A stretch of 41,166 nucleotides of DNA from Porphyromonadaceae bacterium COT-184 OH4590 (GCA_000768855.1 JRAN01000023.1:1-41166), one strand, 5' to 3'; positions 30,471 to 38,068 are shown, numbered from the stretch's first letter. Notes: generated by a model from the sequence alone, not told the origin. Translations and numbers: made by a program.

Positions 30471-31193
30471 ATGAAACCATTAAAAACGAATGCCCGTATC
30501 ACCGAAGTTGCCGATGTAGGCGCACGACTTCTAATCCTCTTGGGCAGAGAAACCACCCCTGCTGATGACAAAATTCTCAAACCGCTTTTTGTCGAAATCC
30601 AGACGCTTACCGACCAACTTTCGCAAGCTATCAAAAGCGACCGTGCCTTGTCGCAACTCGATGAAGCCGATACCTTGCGAGACGATGTTATCAGACGTAT
30701 CGGCAAAATTTTGCAAGGTTATGTCGCCTCGCCTATCACCTCGATACAACAGGCTGCTACTAAACTCAATACTGTGTTTGATAAATATGGCGTTTCCGTA
30801 GCACGCGAAAACTATGCGACAGAGTCGGCTCATATAGAGTCGCTCCTCAAAGATTTTGCCAATCCTTCGCTTTCCGAATACATCAAAATATTGCCCGGCG
30901 TTACCGAAATCATTGCGATGCTCGCTGCAGCACAAAAGGATTTCAACGACCATCGCGTAACGTACGAACAAGCCCTCGCTTTTCAGAGTTCGCAACTGAA
31001 ATCTGCCGAGCTGAAAAAACGCCTCTTGCAACGTATCAATGCGTCGCTTTTGCCGTATTTGGGTTCGCTTAAAAGCCTCAATCAAAAGGAATATTTCCCT
31101 TTTATAGAGGGTGTAAGCCAAATTATATCCAATACAAACAGTGGTATCACCGCACGAAGCAAAAAACCGGATAACACCACCAAACCAATTTAA
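30471..31193 (+). CDS. DUF6261 family protein, function unknown
   Basis: A 240-residue soluble, mostly alpha-helical protein resembling the Bacteroidetes DUF6261 family (MKPLKTNARITEVADVGARL; ADTLRDDVIRRIGKILQGY). It has no signal peptide, no membrane helix and no catalytic motif. The C-terminus is basic and low-complexity (ARSKKPDNTTKPI). A small exported barrel-like gene follows after 19 bp and is probably cotranscribed. The 42-bp repeat array lies directly upstream. Confidence 0.7.
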   Translation: MKPLKTNARITEVADVGARLLILLGRETTPADDKILKPLFVEIQTLTDQLSQAIKSDRALSQLDEADTLRDDVIRRIGKILQGYVASPITSIQQAATKLNTVFDKYGVSVARENYATESAHIESLLKDFANPSLSEYIKILPGVTEIIAMLAAAQKDFNDHRVTYEQALAFQSSQLKSAELKKRLLQRINASLLPYLGSLKSLNQKEYFPFIEGVSQIISNTNSGITARSKKPDNTTKPI

Positions 31194-31212
31194 TAATTTT
31201 CATTTACATATT

Positions 31213-31743
31213 ATGAGAAAACAAGCATTTTTAGTAATTTTATTAAACCTGTCAGTAGGCATCTATGCTCAAAATCATTCAAATCTCAAACCCGGCTACA
31301 AAGGTACAGTAGAGCAATCTACATATATAGTCATAGAAGATCTGAATTTGAGAGATATTATGTTTGACCTTACCACATCGCATGGTTATCAAATCTCACC
31401 GTATATATATACGGGCATAGGTACGGGAGCATTCATTGCCCCTGACTTATATTATGTTATAGGAATCCCTTTTTTTGCACATATCAAAGGGACACTTATT
31501 GATGGAAGAGTTACCCCCTTTGCCGACTTAAAAGGAGGAATTGTGCTTACATCGCAAAATCCAATGTGGTTTATAGCTCCCGCAATAGGTTACCGATTTG
31601 GACTTGGGAAAAGATTAGGTATAAATGTAGGTATAGGGTATGCATTTTACTTGTCCGGTATATGTAATATAAAAAACGGTCATTCAAATCTACAATTCGA
31701 TTCTATTCATTCGCTTAATCTAAAATTCGGATTGGATTTTTAA
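31213..31743 (+). CDS. Small predicted outer membrane beta-barrel protein
   Basis: The ATG at 31213 is preferred over an upstream in-frame GTG because it opens a signal peptide (MRKQAFLVILLNLSVGIYAQ). The 176-residue product is made of alternating strands rich in G, Y and I (YIYTGIGTGAFIAPDLYYV; PAIGYRFGLGKRLGINVGIG) and ends LNLKFGLDF with a terminal phenylalanine, as expected for a small eight-strand outer membrane barrel. It shows no enzymatic motif. A clear terminator 32 bp downstream closes the two-gene unit with the DUF6261 gene. Confidence 0.65.
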   Translation: MRKQAFLVILLNLSVGIYAQNHSNLKPGYKGTVEQSTYIVIEDLNLRDIMFDLTTSHGYQISPYIYTGIGTGAFIAPDLYYVIGIPFFAHIKGTLIDGRVTPFADLKGGIVLTSQNPMWFIAPAIGYRFGLGKRLGINVGIGYAFYLSGICNIKNGHSNLQFDSIHSLNLKFGLDF

Positions 31744-31775
31744 TGTTATTATACTTGTAAAAAATTTCGTCAAAT

Positions 31776-31814
31776 AAAAGGGCTCAATACGGAAGAAGTA
31801 TTCAGCCCTTTTTT
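31776..31814 (+). terminator. Intrinsic terminator after the outer membrane protein gene
   Basis: AAAAGGGCT-C-AATAC pairs with GTATT-C-AGCCCTTTT (one C-C mismatch) around GGAAGAA, followed by T residues. Confidence 0.88.
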
Positions 31815-31905
31815 AATTTAACTTTGTCTTTTCTGCCCAATACAAATTAAACTATGCCACAAAACAGTAATTTTATCAGACAGAAAGATTCTGTTTATAT
31901 ATAAC

Positions 31906-32006
31906 AATATTGTTTTATTTTTCCTCTATCTCTAAAACTTTCCATTGATGAACAGGAGCATCAGCTTTTTCGTAAACAGTTTTTGTTCCGACAGGTACAA
32001 TTAGTT
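31906..32006. repeat. Left copy of a 101-bp direct repeat
   Basis: This segment matches 36144-36244 at 99 of 101 positions in the same orientation; similarity stops abruptly on both sides. The two mismatches fall near the gene stop codon. Together the two copies bracket about 4.1 kb of accessory genes. Confidence 0.95.
31915..32006 (-). pseudogene. Decapitated 3' end of a BspA-like lipoprotein gene
   Basis: On the minus strand this encodes the last 29-30 residues of the lipoprotein encoded at 36153-37802 (ending KADAPVHQWKVLEIEEK, then stop, with L for F), with no upstream reading frame. It is the coding part of the left direct repeat. Confidence 0.85.
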
Positions 32007-32009
32007 ATT

Positions 32010-32038
32010 TTGTTTGTAATCAAAAAATAGTAACTTTG
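32010..32038 (+). promoter_or_regulatory. Promoter at the left end of the accessory segment
   Basis: TTG (32010-32012), an 18-bp spacer and TAACTTTG (32031-32038) fit the Bacteroidetes consensus with a slightly short spacer. It starts directly after the direct repeat and would drive the regulator stub and the OLD-like gene with a leader of about 190 nt. Confidence 0.6.
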
Positions 32039-32106
32039 CGATCAAAAAGGTATCTCTCTTTTAAATTAATAGAAATACAAGGTTTAATATTAAATTTTAT
32101 TTTTTC

Positions 32107-32196
32107 GTCAATGCCTATGTCTGCAATAGACGCCAACCAAGCCTCGAAACCCTCTTCCAGATTGCGGAGATATTGGGAGTGGATGTGAAAAGTTGA
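32107..32196 (+). pseudogene. 3' stub of an XRE-family helix-turn-helix regulator
   Basis: From 32107 one frame reads VNAYVCNRRQPSLETLFQIA and then EILGVDVKS before TGA (32194-32196). This is the end of the recognition helix and the following helix of XRE-type regulators common in Bacteroidetes restriction and defence loci. The first two thirds of the domain are missing and the sequence upstream is non-coding AT-rich DNA. It is a decayed remnant whose stop lies 42 bp before the OLD-like gene's ATG. Confidence 0.75.
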
Positions 32197-32238
32197 TTGA
32201 ATAAATCCAATAATTACCGTATAAAAGATTGTTTAAAT

Positions 32239-33870
32239 ATGAAAATAAGCAAAATAATAATTCAAAACTTCAGATCTATTGAAAAGGCTGAAATAGAGGT
32301 GACAGACTTCAATATCTTTGTTGGTCAGAATAACTGTGGAAAAACAAATCTTTTTGAAGCCTTGGAATTCTTCTTTAATGGCTATAAGGGCAACTTACAA
32401 GAACTAAAATATTCAAGAGACAATGAGTTGGAAATGTTTGTTGAAGTTGAGTTCAGTGGAGCTCAGGATGGTTTGTATAAGATGCAAAATGAAAAGAATA
32501 AGGCGACACTATCTTCAAAGCTTAGAGAAGCAGATATTGTTAGCTTTCGGAGATGTAGTTCAGATGCTAAGAAGCGGAAAATGTTCATTGAGGGACGTGA
32601 AATATCCCCAGGGACTGGCTTTGATGCAGCTCTAAATGATTTTCTCCCCAAATTTGAATACATAACAACAAAACAGTATTATGATTCTGTTGCAAAGTAC
32701 TCGAAGAATACACCAATGGGAGTAATGCTATCGAATGTATTAACAACAATTCTCCAAACAAATCAACAGTATAAAGAATTCCAAGAGAAATTTTCAGCAC
32801 TATTTGAAGCTGATGATTCTGAAATTAAGACTGAATTCGATAGAATAGGAAATCAGGTAAAAATTTATCTGGAAAAACAATTCCCAGATACTACCAATGT
32901 TCGTTTTGAAGTAACCCCACCAGCTTTTGACGACTTACTCAAAAATTTCAATACCGACATAGACGATGGGATTGAGACCTCTGCGGAAGAAAAAGGGGAT
33001 GGAATGCAAAGAGCCCTAATGTTGTCCATAATACAAGCTTATGCTGATTTTAGAAAGCAAAATGAAGATATTGGAAAGTCCTTTGTTTTCTTTATTGATG
33101 AAGCAGAATTACACCTTCACCCTATGGCACAAAGAAAGCTCAAAGAAGTACTATATGAGCTTTCAAAAGAGACAGATCAAGTGTTTATAAATACTCATTC
33201 TTCGGTATTTGTTGCTGAAAACCATCCTAACCAAACTCTGTTTAAGGTTGAAAAGACAAGTGGAAAAACAGAGATTAGCATAGTTGATGATTCAGAAAAA
33301 CCATACGTTATTTATGATTTATTAGGAGGAAGTCCTGCCGACCTATTACTCCCAAATAACTTTATCATCGTGGAGGGGCAAAGTGAATTTGAGTTCTTTA
33401 CAAGAGTCATAAAACGCCATTATTCGGACAAGCCTTCAATCCAAATTATTCAAGCACATGGAGATATAGATCAGACAGAAAGAACAATAAATGCGATTGA
33501 GAAAGCCTATACTCCATTAAACAATAATATTTACGGGGGGCGATTGGTCATCTTGATGGATTTGCCAAGTGAACAAACTAAAGGTGGAGTAGAGGATTTC
33601 CAAAATAGATATAGATCTTTAGTAACAAATAATCAAATCTTTATTCTGAACAAGAGAGACATTGAGCAATGCTATCCCGATTATCCCGATGCAGATTATG
33701 GTAATTGGCGTAAACTTCAGGCAGAAGTCGATGCAATGAATGGCAAAAAGAAAAAACAACTAGCAAAGAGGGTTGGAGATCAGATTACAAAAGACCAGTT
33801 TGAAACTGAAATGAGAACATGTTACGAGGCATTGAGTAGATGTTGGGAGTTATCTTTTTCAAGCCAATGA
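32239..33870 (+). CDS. OLD-like AAA ATPase with a divergent TOPRIM domain
   Basis: The ATG at 32239 opens the classic SMC/OLD beginning (MKISKIIIQNFRSIEKAEIE) and is preferred over an in-frame TTG at 32197; the product has 543 residues. ATPase motifs: Walker A GQNNCGKT (29-36), signature-like region EEKGDGMQRALMLS, Walker B FFIDEAELHLHP (near 285-296) and the switch histidine INTHSSVF. A TOPRIM-like region follows with the first acidic residue in FIIVEGQSEFEFF (near 377-389), but the expected DxD appears only as LMDLPSEQ (near 440). LNKRDIEQCYP resembles the later OLD motif. OLD nucleases serve in phage defence, alone or with partners (GajA in Gabija); no UvrD-like GajB is nearby. Arg codons are mostly AGA, unlike the core genes. 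Confidence 0.85.
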   Translation: MKISKIIIQNFRSIEKAEIEVTDFNIFVGQNNCGKTNLFEALEFFFNGYKGNLQELKYSRDNELEMFVEVEFSGAQDGLYKMQNEKNKATLSSKLREADIVSFRRCSSDAKKRKMFIEGREISPGTGFDAALNDFLPKFEYITTKQYYDSVAKYSKNTPMGVMLSNVLTTILQTNQQYKEFQEKFSALFEADDSEIKTEFDRIGNQVKIYLEKQFPDTTNVRFEVTPPAFDDLLKNFNTDIDDGIETSAEEKGDGMQRALMLSIIQAYADFRKQNEDIGKSFVFFIDEAELHLHPMAQRKLKEVLYELSKETDQVFINTHSSVFVAENHPNQTLFKVEKTSGKTEISIVDDSEKPYVIYDLLGGSPADLLLPNNFIIVEGQSEFEFFTRVIKRHYSDKPSIQIIQAHGDIDQTERTINAIEKAYTPLNNNIYGGRLVILMDLPSEQTKGGVEDFQNRYRSLVTNNQIFILNKRDIEQCYPDYPDADYGNWRKLQAEVDAMNGKKKKQLAKRVGDQITKDQFETEMRTCYEALSRCWELSFSSQ

Positions 33871-33913
33871 TAGGTAAAGATTATCTGATGCACATTAAAA
33901 CAAAGGAAAAATC

Positions 33914-35371
33914 ATGATAACGAAAAAGGAACTTCTACAAATGCTTTCAGACACGGAGAGCTATAATATTGAGAGAACAGAATCGACTGACAATATGGAT
34001 AAATTTTGTCAGGCAATATGTGCTTTCTCAAATGATATTTCGGGTAGTGGGAAGAATGGCTATCTCATTATTGGAGCAAAGGACAATGGAGAGTTGTCAG
34101 GTTTGCAGGTTGATGATAAACTCTTATTGCAGATTGCCAATATTCGGACGGATGGCAACATTCTCCCTCAGCCCACCATGACAGTAGAGAAGTTCCATTT
34201 TGATGAAGGGGATGTATTGGTGGCAGAAGTTCAGCCCTCAGAATTTCCTCCTGTACGTTATCGCGGGCGCGTTTGGGTACGTGTGGGTCCTCGAAAGAGC
34301 ACTGCAACAGAGGCAGAAGAAAAGATACTTACTGAAAGACGGCTCTCCAACGTTCATACCTTTGACGCCATGCCTTGTTTGGGAACGAGCATTGACGACT
34401 TGGATGTATCTCTCATTCGTAAGGAATTTTTGCCCAAGGCTGTGGCAGAGGATATTCTCGGTGAAGACAAACGAGATATTACGGATCAACTTGCCTCTCT
34501 TGGTTTATATGATTTGCGTTATAACTGTCCGACTAATGGGGCTATTGTCCTATTCGGTAAGAATCCTGAGCGACACGTACATGGGGCGTATATTCAATAT
34601 GTACATTTCAAGGGGAAAGATCGTTCGGGTGATATTCTCAATGAACATAAGTTTAGCGGTAATCTGTGTAGGGTATTGCCTAAGATTGATGCTTTTGTCG
34701 AGACAAGTATCTCACAAAAGCGTCCTATTCCCGTAAGTGTACTTCGGGAAGAAACGGTTTCCAAGTACCCATACTGGGCTACTCGAGAGTTATTGATGAA
34801 TGCTATTATGCACAGGGATTACGAGGGTAACGCTCCTATTCAGTTTTATGAGTACGACGACCGCATCGAGATTCAAAACCCTGGAGGATTGTACGGCAAG
34901 GTCAGTCCCGATAATTTCCCCAATGTGAGTGATTATCGGAATCCCTTTATTGCCGAAGCAATGAAAGTCTTGGGCTATGTAAACCGATTCAGCCGTGGAG
35001 TCTACCGAGTTCAGAAGGAGTTGGAAGAAAACGGTAACGGGCAAGCCTCTTTTGATTTTTCACTGATTACAGCTTTTCGGGTAGTTGAGAATGTTTCTCA
35101 AAAGTATTTTGAAGAAGGCTTTGGAGGATATACTGCCCAAGAAAAGTCCAAGAAAGACCCAAGAAAAGCCCAAGAAACTACCCAAGAAACTACTCAAGAA
35201 AGAATTTTAGCAGCTATTCAGGCAAAGCCTGAAATTACTCAAAAGGAGTTGGCTCAATCTATCGGCATTACTCTTGATGGCATTAAATATCATATTAAGA
35301 ATATGACTAAGCAAGGACTCATCAAGCACGAAGGCTCTACAAAGGCTGGAAAGTGGGTAATAATCAAATAG
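33914..35371 (+). CDS. AlbA_2 (Schlafen-like) ATP-binding protein with a C-terminal winged helix
   Basis: A 485-residue protein. Residues 1-130 form an AlbA_2 nucleic-acid-binding domain (FCQAICAFSND; GKNGYLIIGAKDNGELSG; RYRGRVWVRVGPRKS). Residues about 280-390 form a GHKL-type HATPase_c_4 region (TRELLMNAIMHRDYEGN; DDRIEIQNPGGLYGK; NPFIAEAMKVLGYVNRFSRG). A lysine/glutamine linker made of short repeats follows, then a winged helix (KPEITQKELAQSIGITLDGI). Such proteins are usually annotated as RNA-binding or transcriptional regulators and are common next to defence genes. It lies 43 bp after the OLD-like gene with a purine-rich AAAGGA before the ATG. Its Arg codons are mostly CGN, including many CGG, so it differs from its neighbour. 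Confidence 0.88.
   Translation: MITKKELLQMLSDTESYNIERTESTDNMDKFCQAICAFSNDISGSGKNGYLIIGAKDNGELSGLQVDDKLLLQIANIRTDGNILPQPTMTVEKFHFDEGDVLVAEVQPSEFPPVRYRGRVWVRVGPRKSTATEAEEKILTERRLSNVHTFDAMPCLGTSIDDLDVSLIRKEFLPKAVAEDILGEDKRDITDQLASLGLYDLRYNCPTNGAIVLFGKNPERHVHGAYIQYVHFKGKDRSGDILNEHKFSGNLCRVLPKIDAFVETSISQKRPIPVSVLREETVSKYPYWATRELLMNAIMHRDYEGNAPIQFYEYDDRIEIQNPGGLYGKVSPDNFPNVSDYRNPFIAEAMKVLGYVNRFSRGVYRVQKELEENGNGQASFDFSLITAFRVVENVSQKYFEEGFGGYTAQEKSKKDPRKAQETTQETTQERILAAIQAKPEITQKELAQSIGITLDGIKYHIKNMTKQGLIKHEGSTKAGKWVIIK
35139..35205 (+). repeat. Short tandem repeat of mixed 11- and 12-bp units in the AlbA_2 gene
   Basis: CAAGAAA recurs at 35139, 35150, 35161, 35172, 35184 and 35196. The first three intervals are 11 bp and the next two 12 bp. 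The array encodes the linker AQEKSKKDPRKAQETTQE and onward, just before the winged helix. Loss or gain of one 11-bp unit would shift the frame; 12-bp changes would not. Confidence 0.9.
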
Positions 35372-35374
35372 AAC

Positions 35375-35887
35375 GTGAAGAATGTGTTGTACATAATATT
35401 GAGCAGTCTTTTGTTGCTTGTATTGGTTATCGTGCTCATAGGAGCACTCCTTCCAAGAATCAGAACGGAGACAAAGCAGTGTATTTTGAATGCTCCTGTT
35501 GATGTCGTTTTTGCTGTCGTGACCAACAATCAAGAATGGCATTACAGAAGTTCTTTGGATGATTTGGATATCATCCGTACCCAAGGGGGTCTTGAAGAAT
35601 GGGAAGAGACTGCCAATGGCGTAACTATCCGATTCAAGACACTTGAGAAGAGACCACACTCTTTCTACAGTTTTGAGATGGATAGTAAAATGTTCACAGG
35701 AGAATGGCAGGCAACATTCAAACCGATGGAAGGTGGTAAAACTCTATTCACTGCAACAGAAAAGATAGAATACAAGAATCTGTTCTATCGTTTGGTTGGG
35801 TATGCTTTTATGGACTTAAACAAGTTTATGACCACATACCAAGAAGAACTCATAGCTCGAATAGAACTTGAAAAAGCAGAGCAATAA
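35375..35887 (+). CDS. Membrane-anchored SRPBCC-fold protein
   Basis: A 170-residue protein starting at GTG (35375), 3 bp after the stop of the AlbA_2 gene, so translation is probably coupled. Residues 4-27 form a hydrophobic anchor (VLYIILSSLLLLVLVIVLIG). The remainder resembles the SRPBCC/polyketide cyclase fold: LNAPVDVVFAVVTNNQEWH, EWEETANGVTIRF, FTGEWQATFKPMEGGKTLFT and a long C-terminal helix (DLNKFMTTYQEELIARIE). These folds bind hydrophobic ligands; no specific ligand can be named. A 21-bp-stem terminator follows about 190 bp downstream. Confidence 0.8.
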   Translation: MKNVLYIILSSLLLLVLVIVLIGALLPRIRTETKQCILNAPVDVVFAVVTNNQEWHYRSSLDDLDIIRTQGGLEEWEETANGVTIRFKTLEKRPHSFYSFEMDSKMFTGEWQATFKPMEGGKTLFTATEKIEYKNLFYRLVGYAFMDLNKFMTTYQEELIARIELEKAEQ

Positions 35888-36080
35888 AGATAATACAACC
35901 GATTGTTTGCAATCGATTTCAATAATCATATTTGTTTGTACCATACAATTACAACTGCTTTTAAATCATTATAGATTTATTCTTTTTAGGAATATAAGTG
36001 AATTAGTAGTGAGATATGTAAACAATACTAAAAAAACTGTTCAAAATAGTATCAGGTATAGCTGTAAATTAAAAAGTCTT

Positions 36081-36133
36081 TATAAAATAAAATAGAATAT
36101 CCCTATTATAGAGATATTCTATTTTATTTTATA
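36081..36133. terminator. Bidirectional terminator with a perfect 21-bp stem
   Basis: Bases 36081-36101 and 36113-36133 are exact reverse complements around an 11-nt loop. The outer part is A/T-rich on both sides, so it can stop transcription from the SRPBCC gene (plus) and the lipoprotein gene (minus), which converge here. Confidence 0.88.
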
Positions 36134-36143
36134 ATATATTAAT

Positions 36144-36244
36144 AATATTGTTTTATTTTTCCTCTATCTCGAATACTTTCCATTGATGAACAGGAGCATC
36201 AGCTTTTTCGTAAACAGTTTTTGTTCCGACAGGTACAATTAGTT
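36144..36244. repeat. Right copy of the 101-bp direct repeat
   Basis: Matches 31906-32006 at 99 of 101 positions in direct orientation. It covers the last 30 codons of the lipoprotein gene plus 9 bp beyond its stop. The intact gene body continues to the right. Confidence 0.95.
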
Positions 36245-37802
36245 TAACCGTTCTTTCTTCTTCTCCTATTTTGTCAAATACTGCCTCTCCCAACTTAGGT
36301 GGTTTAGTAGCATCACAAATTACCATTTCTGCATCAAATACATTAGCGAAAGCTTTATCATCAATAGTCAAAACAGATGCCGGAATATGTATTTTCTTCA
36401 TAGACATACAATCACTAAAAGCCATTGTACCTATACTAACTACCTTATTAGGAATAACAATTGCCTCAAGACTTGCACATCTGTAGAACGCAGAAGCACC
36501 AATACTGGTAATATTTGTACCTAGATTAATTGAATTGAGTTGCATACAATCATAAAAGGTATAACTAGGTATATCCTTGATATTTTCATTTAATGTTACA
36601 CTGGCCAAATTATCATTATTAGCAAATGCACTTGCTCCTAACTTATTAACATTAGCCGGCAAAGTAATAGAAATGAGTTTAGTCTGGCTTAATGCATGTT
36701 CTCCAATATATGTTACTGCATTAGGTATTTTAATTTCAGTAATACTTGTACCTACAAATGTTTTATCCTCTATTCTGGATACTGCATCTGGAATAGATAT
36801 CGATGTCAAATTACTACAATAATAAAAAGCTTCGCCTCTAATAGCAGTAACTGAAGAAGGTATAACATAATTATTATTTACCTTACCTTTAGGATACTGA
36901 ATAAGTTCAGTTTTCTCCTTATTTAGAAGGACTCCATCTTCTGATGTAAATTTGGTATTAGAAGGATCTACCTCAATATTTGTTAGATTATTACAGTTAG
37001 AGAATACACCTATACCTATTTTATTTAAAGTACCGGGAAGTGTTATTTTCTGGATTATTGAAGCAGCAAAAACCCTATCTCCCAAATTTGTTAATTTATT
37101 CGACAATGTAATATTAGATAAAGCTTCACAGAATTCAAAAGCACCTTCTTCTATAGAAGTCACTTCATTGTATAGATGCAGTTCTCTCAAGTTACTACAA
37201 TGCCAGAAAGCTTTTTTTCCTATAGATGTTAGTTTTTGTGAGAATGTTATTTTTTCAATATTAGCACATCCCCAGAAAGCTTCTTCTCCTATACTTACTA
37301 CATTATTTGTCATACTGACAGATATTATTCTATCACATCCTTTAAAAACTAGATCACCTATTTTTTCTACTGATCCGGGGATAATTAGATGTCCGTCCGT
37401 AGGTATTTTATTACAATCCCAACTTAAGAGAACTCCATTTTCAATAACTGCCCCCTCCGGTACAGGAACATCAACAACTTTTACCTTTATGTCTTTGGTA
37501 TGTTTAGGATTTTTCTTATTAGTTACTTTAACCGTTGCCGTTCCTTTCGACAATTTAGCGCTTATGGTGATAGTTTTGTCATCTATAGCTGCTGTAGCTA
37601 TATTCTCATTATCACAACTTACAGTATAAGTACTTCCTCCTACAATTTGTACCTTTGTAGTTTCTCCCACTGCTATTTCGACGGCGTCTGTAGAAATAAT
37701 AAATCCATCTTTATTACCGGGCTTTTCTCTTTCGCATCCGTAAAATAATGAAGATAGGGCAAATGCACATAATATCAATGTACATGAAATTGTTTTTTTC
37801 AT
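36153..37802 (-). CDS. BspA-like leucine-rich repeat lipoprotein with a Big_2 domain
   Basis: A 549-residue surface lipoprotein. The lipobox is LFYGC (C23) after MKKTISCTLILCAFALSS. A Big_2-type Ig domain covers residues 33-112 (DAVEIAVGETTKVQIVGGST; SKGTATVKVTNKKNPKH). About fifteen LRR_5 repeats of the Treponema/BspA class follow, covering about 130-515 (consensus YxIPxSVTxIGxxAFxxCxxL, for example ITSIGASAFYRCASLEAIVI). A short unrelated end follows (VPVGTKTVYEKADAPVHQW). BspA-like proteins mediate adhesion in oral Bacteroidetes; a role in surface binding is inferred. Its 3' end is duplicated at 31906-32006. Confidence 0.9.
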   Translation of the reverse strand: MKKTISCTLILCAFALSSLFYGCEREKPGNKDGFIISTDAVEIAVGETTKVQIVGGSTYTVSCDNENIATAAIDDKTITISAKLSKGTATVKVTNKKNPKHTKDIKVKVVDVPVPEGAVIENGVLLSWDCNKIPTDGHLIIPGSVEKIGDLVFKGCDRIISVSMTNNVVSIGEEAFWGCANIEKITFSQKLTSIGKKAFWHCSNLRELHLYNEVTSIEEGAFEFCEALSNITLSNKLTNLGDRVFAASIIQKITLPGTLNKIGIGVFSNCNNLTNIEVDPSNTKFTSEDGVLLNKEKTELIQYPKGKVNNNYVIPSSVTAIRGEAFYYCSNLTSISIPDAVSRIEDKTFVGTSITEIKIPNAVTYIGEHALSQTKLISITLPANVNKLGASAFANNDNLASVTLNENIKDIPSYTFYDCMQLNSINLGTNITSIGASAFYRCASLEAIVIPNKVVSIGTMAFSDCMSMKKIHIPASVLTIDDKAFANVFDAEMVICDATKPPKLGEAVFDKIGEEERTVKLIVPVGTKTVYEKADAPVHQWKVFEIEEK

Positions 37803-37854
37803 CTCTCTAATAATTATAATTTAAATTAAACTTTAACATTTGTAAAATAATTTG

Positions 37855-37885
37855 CAAAGTTCATTGATTTGTTTCATATACACAA
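37855..37885 (-). promoter_or_regulatory. Promoter of the BspA-like gene
   Basis: On the minus strand TTG is followed after 20 bp by GAACTTTG, one base from the TAnnTTTG consensus, 52 bp before the ATG. Confidence 0.6.
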
Positions 37886-37989
37886 TACTTAGAATATGTG
37901 ATTTTTGTATAAAAAACTAATATGTTTTAGGTATCCCGTAGACAAATTAATTGTTATTAATCAACTATATAACAACAAAAATAAAAATC

Positions 37990-38028
37990 AAGAGAAGGTA
38001 TCAAATTATTTTTTTGATACCTTCTCTT
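37990..38028 (-). terminator. Intrinsic terminator of dps
   Basis: A perfect 16-bp stem (37990-38005 with 38013-38028) closes a 7-nt loop about 40 bp after the dps stop. The downstream arm on the minus strand is followed by TGATTTTTATTTTT. Confidence 0.88.
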
Positions 38029-38068
38029 CTAAATTATGAAATGATTTGAAGTATTTTATATTAATATA

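Noticed and set aside
32239-35371. Gabija system (GajA plus GajB)
   Set aside because: The second gene is an AlbA_2/ATPase protein, not a UvrD-like helicase, and the first lacks a standard TOPRIM DxD.
31744-36152. Integrase- or transposase-driven island
   Set aside because: No integrase, relaxase or transposase gene lies between the direct repeats, so any mobility would need help from elsewhere.
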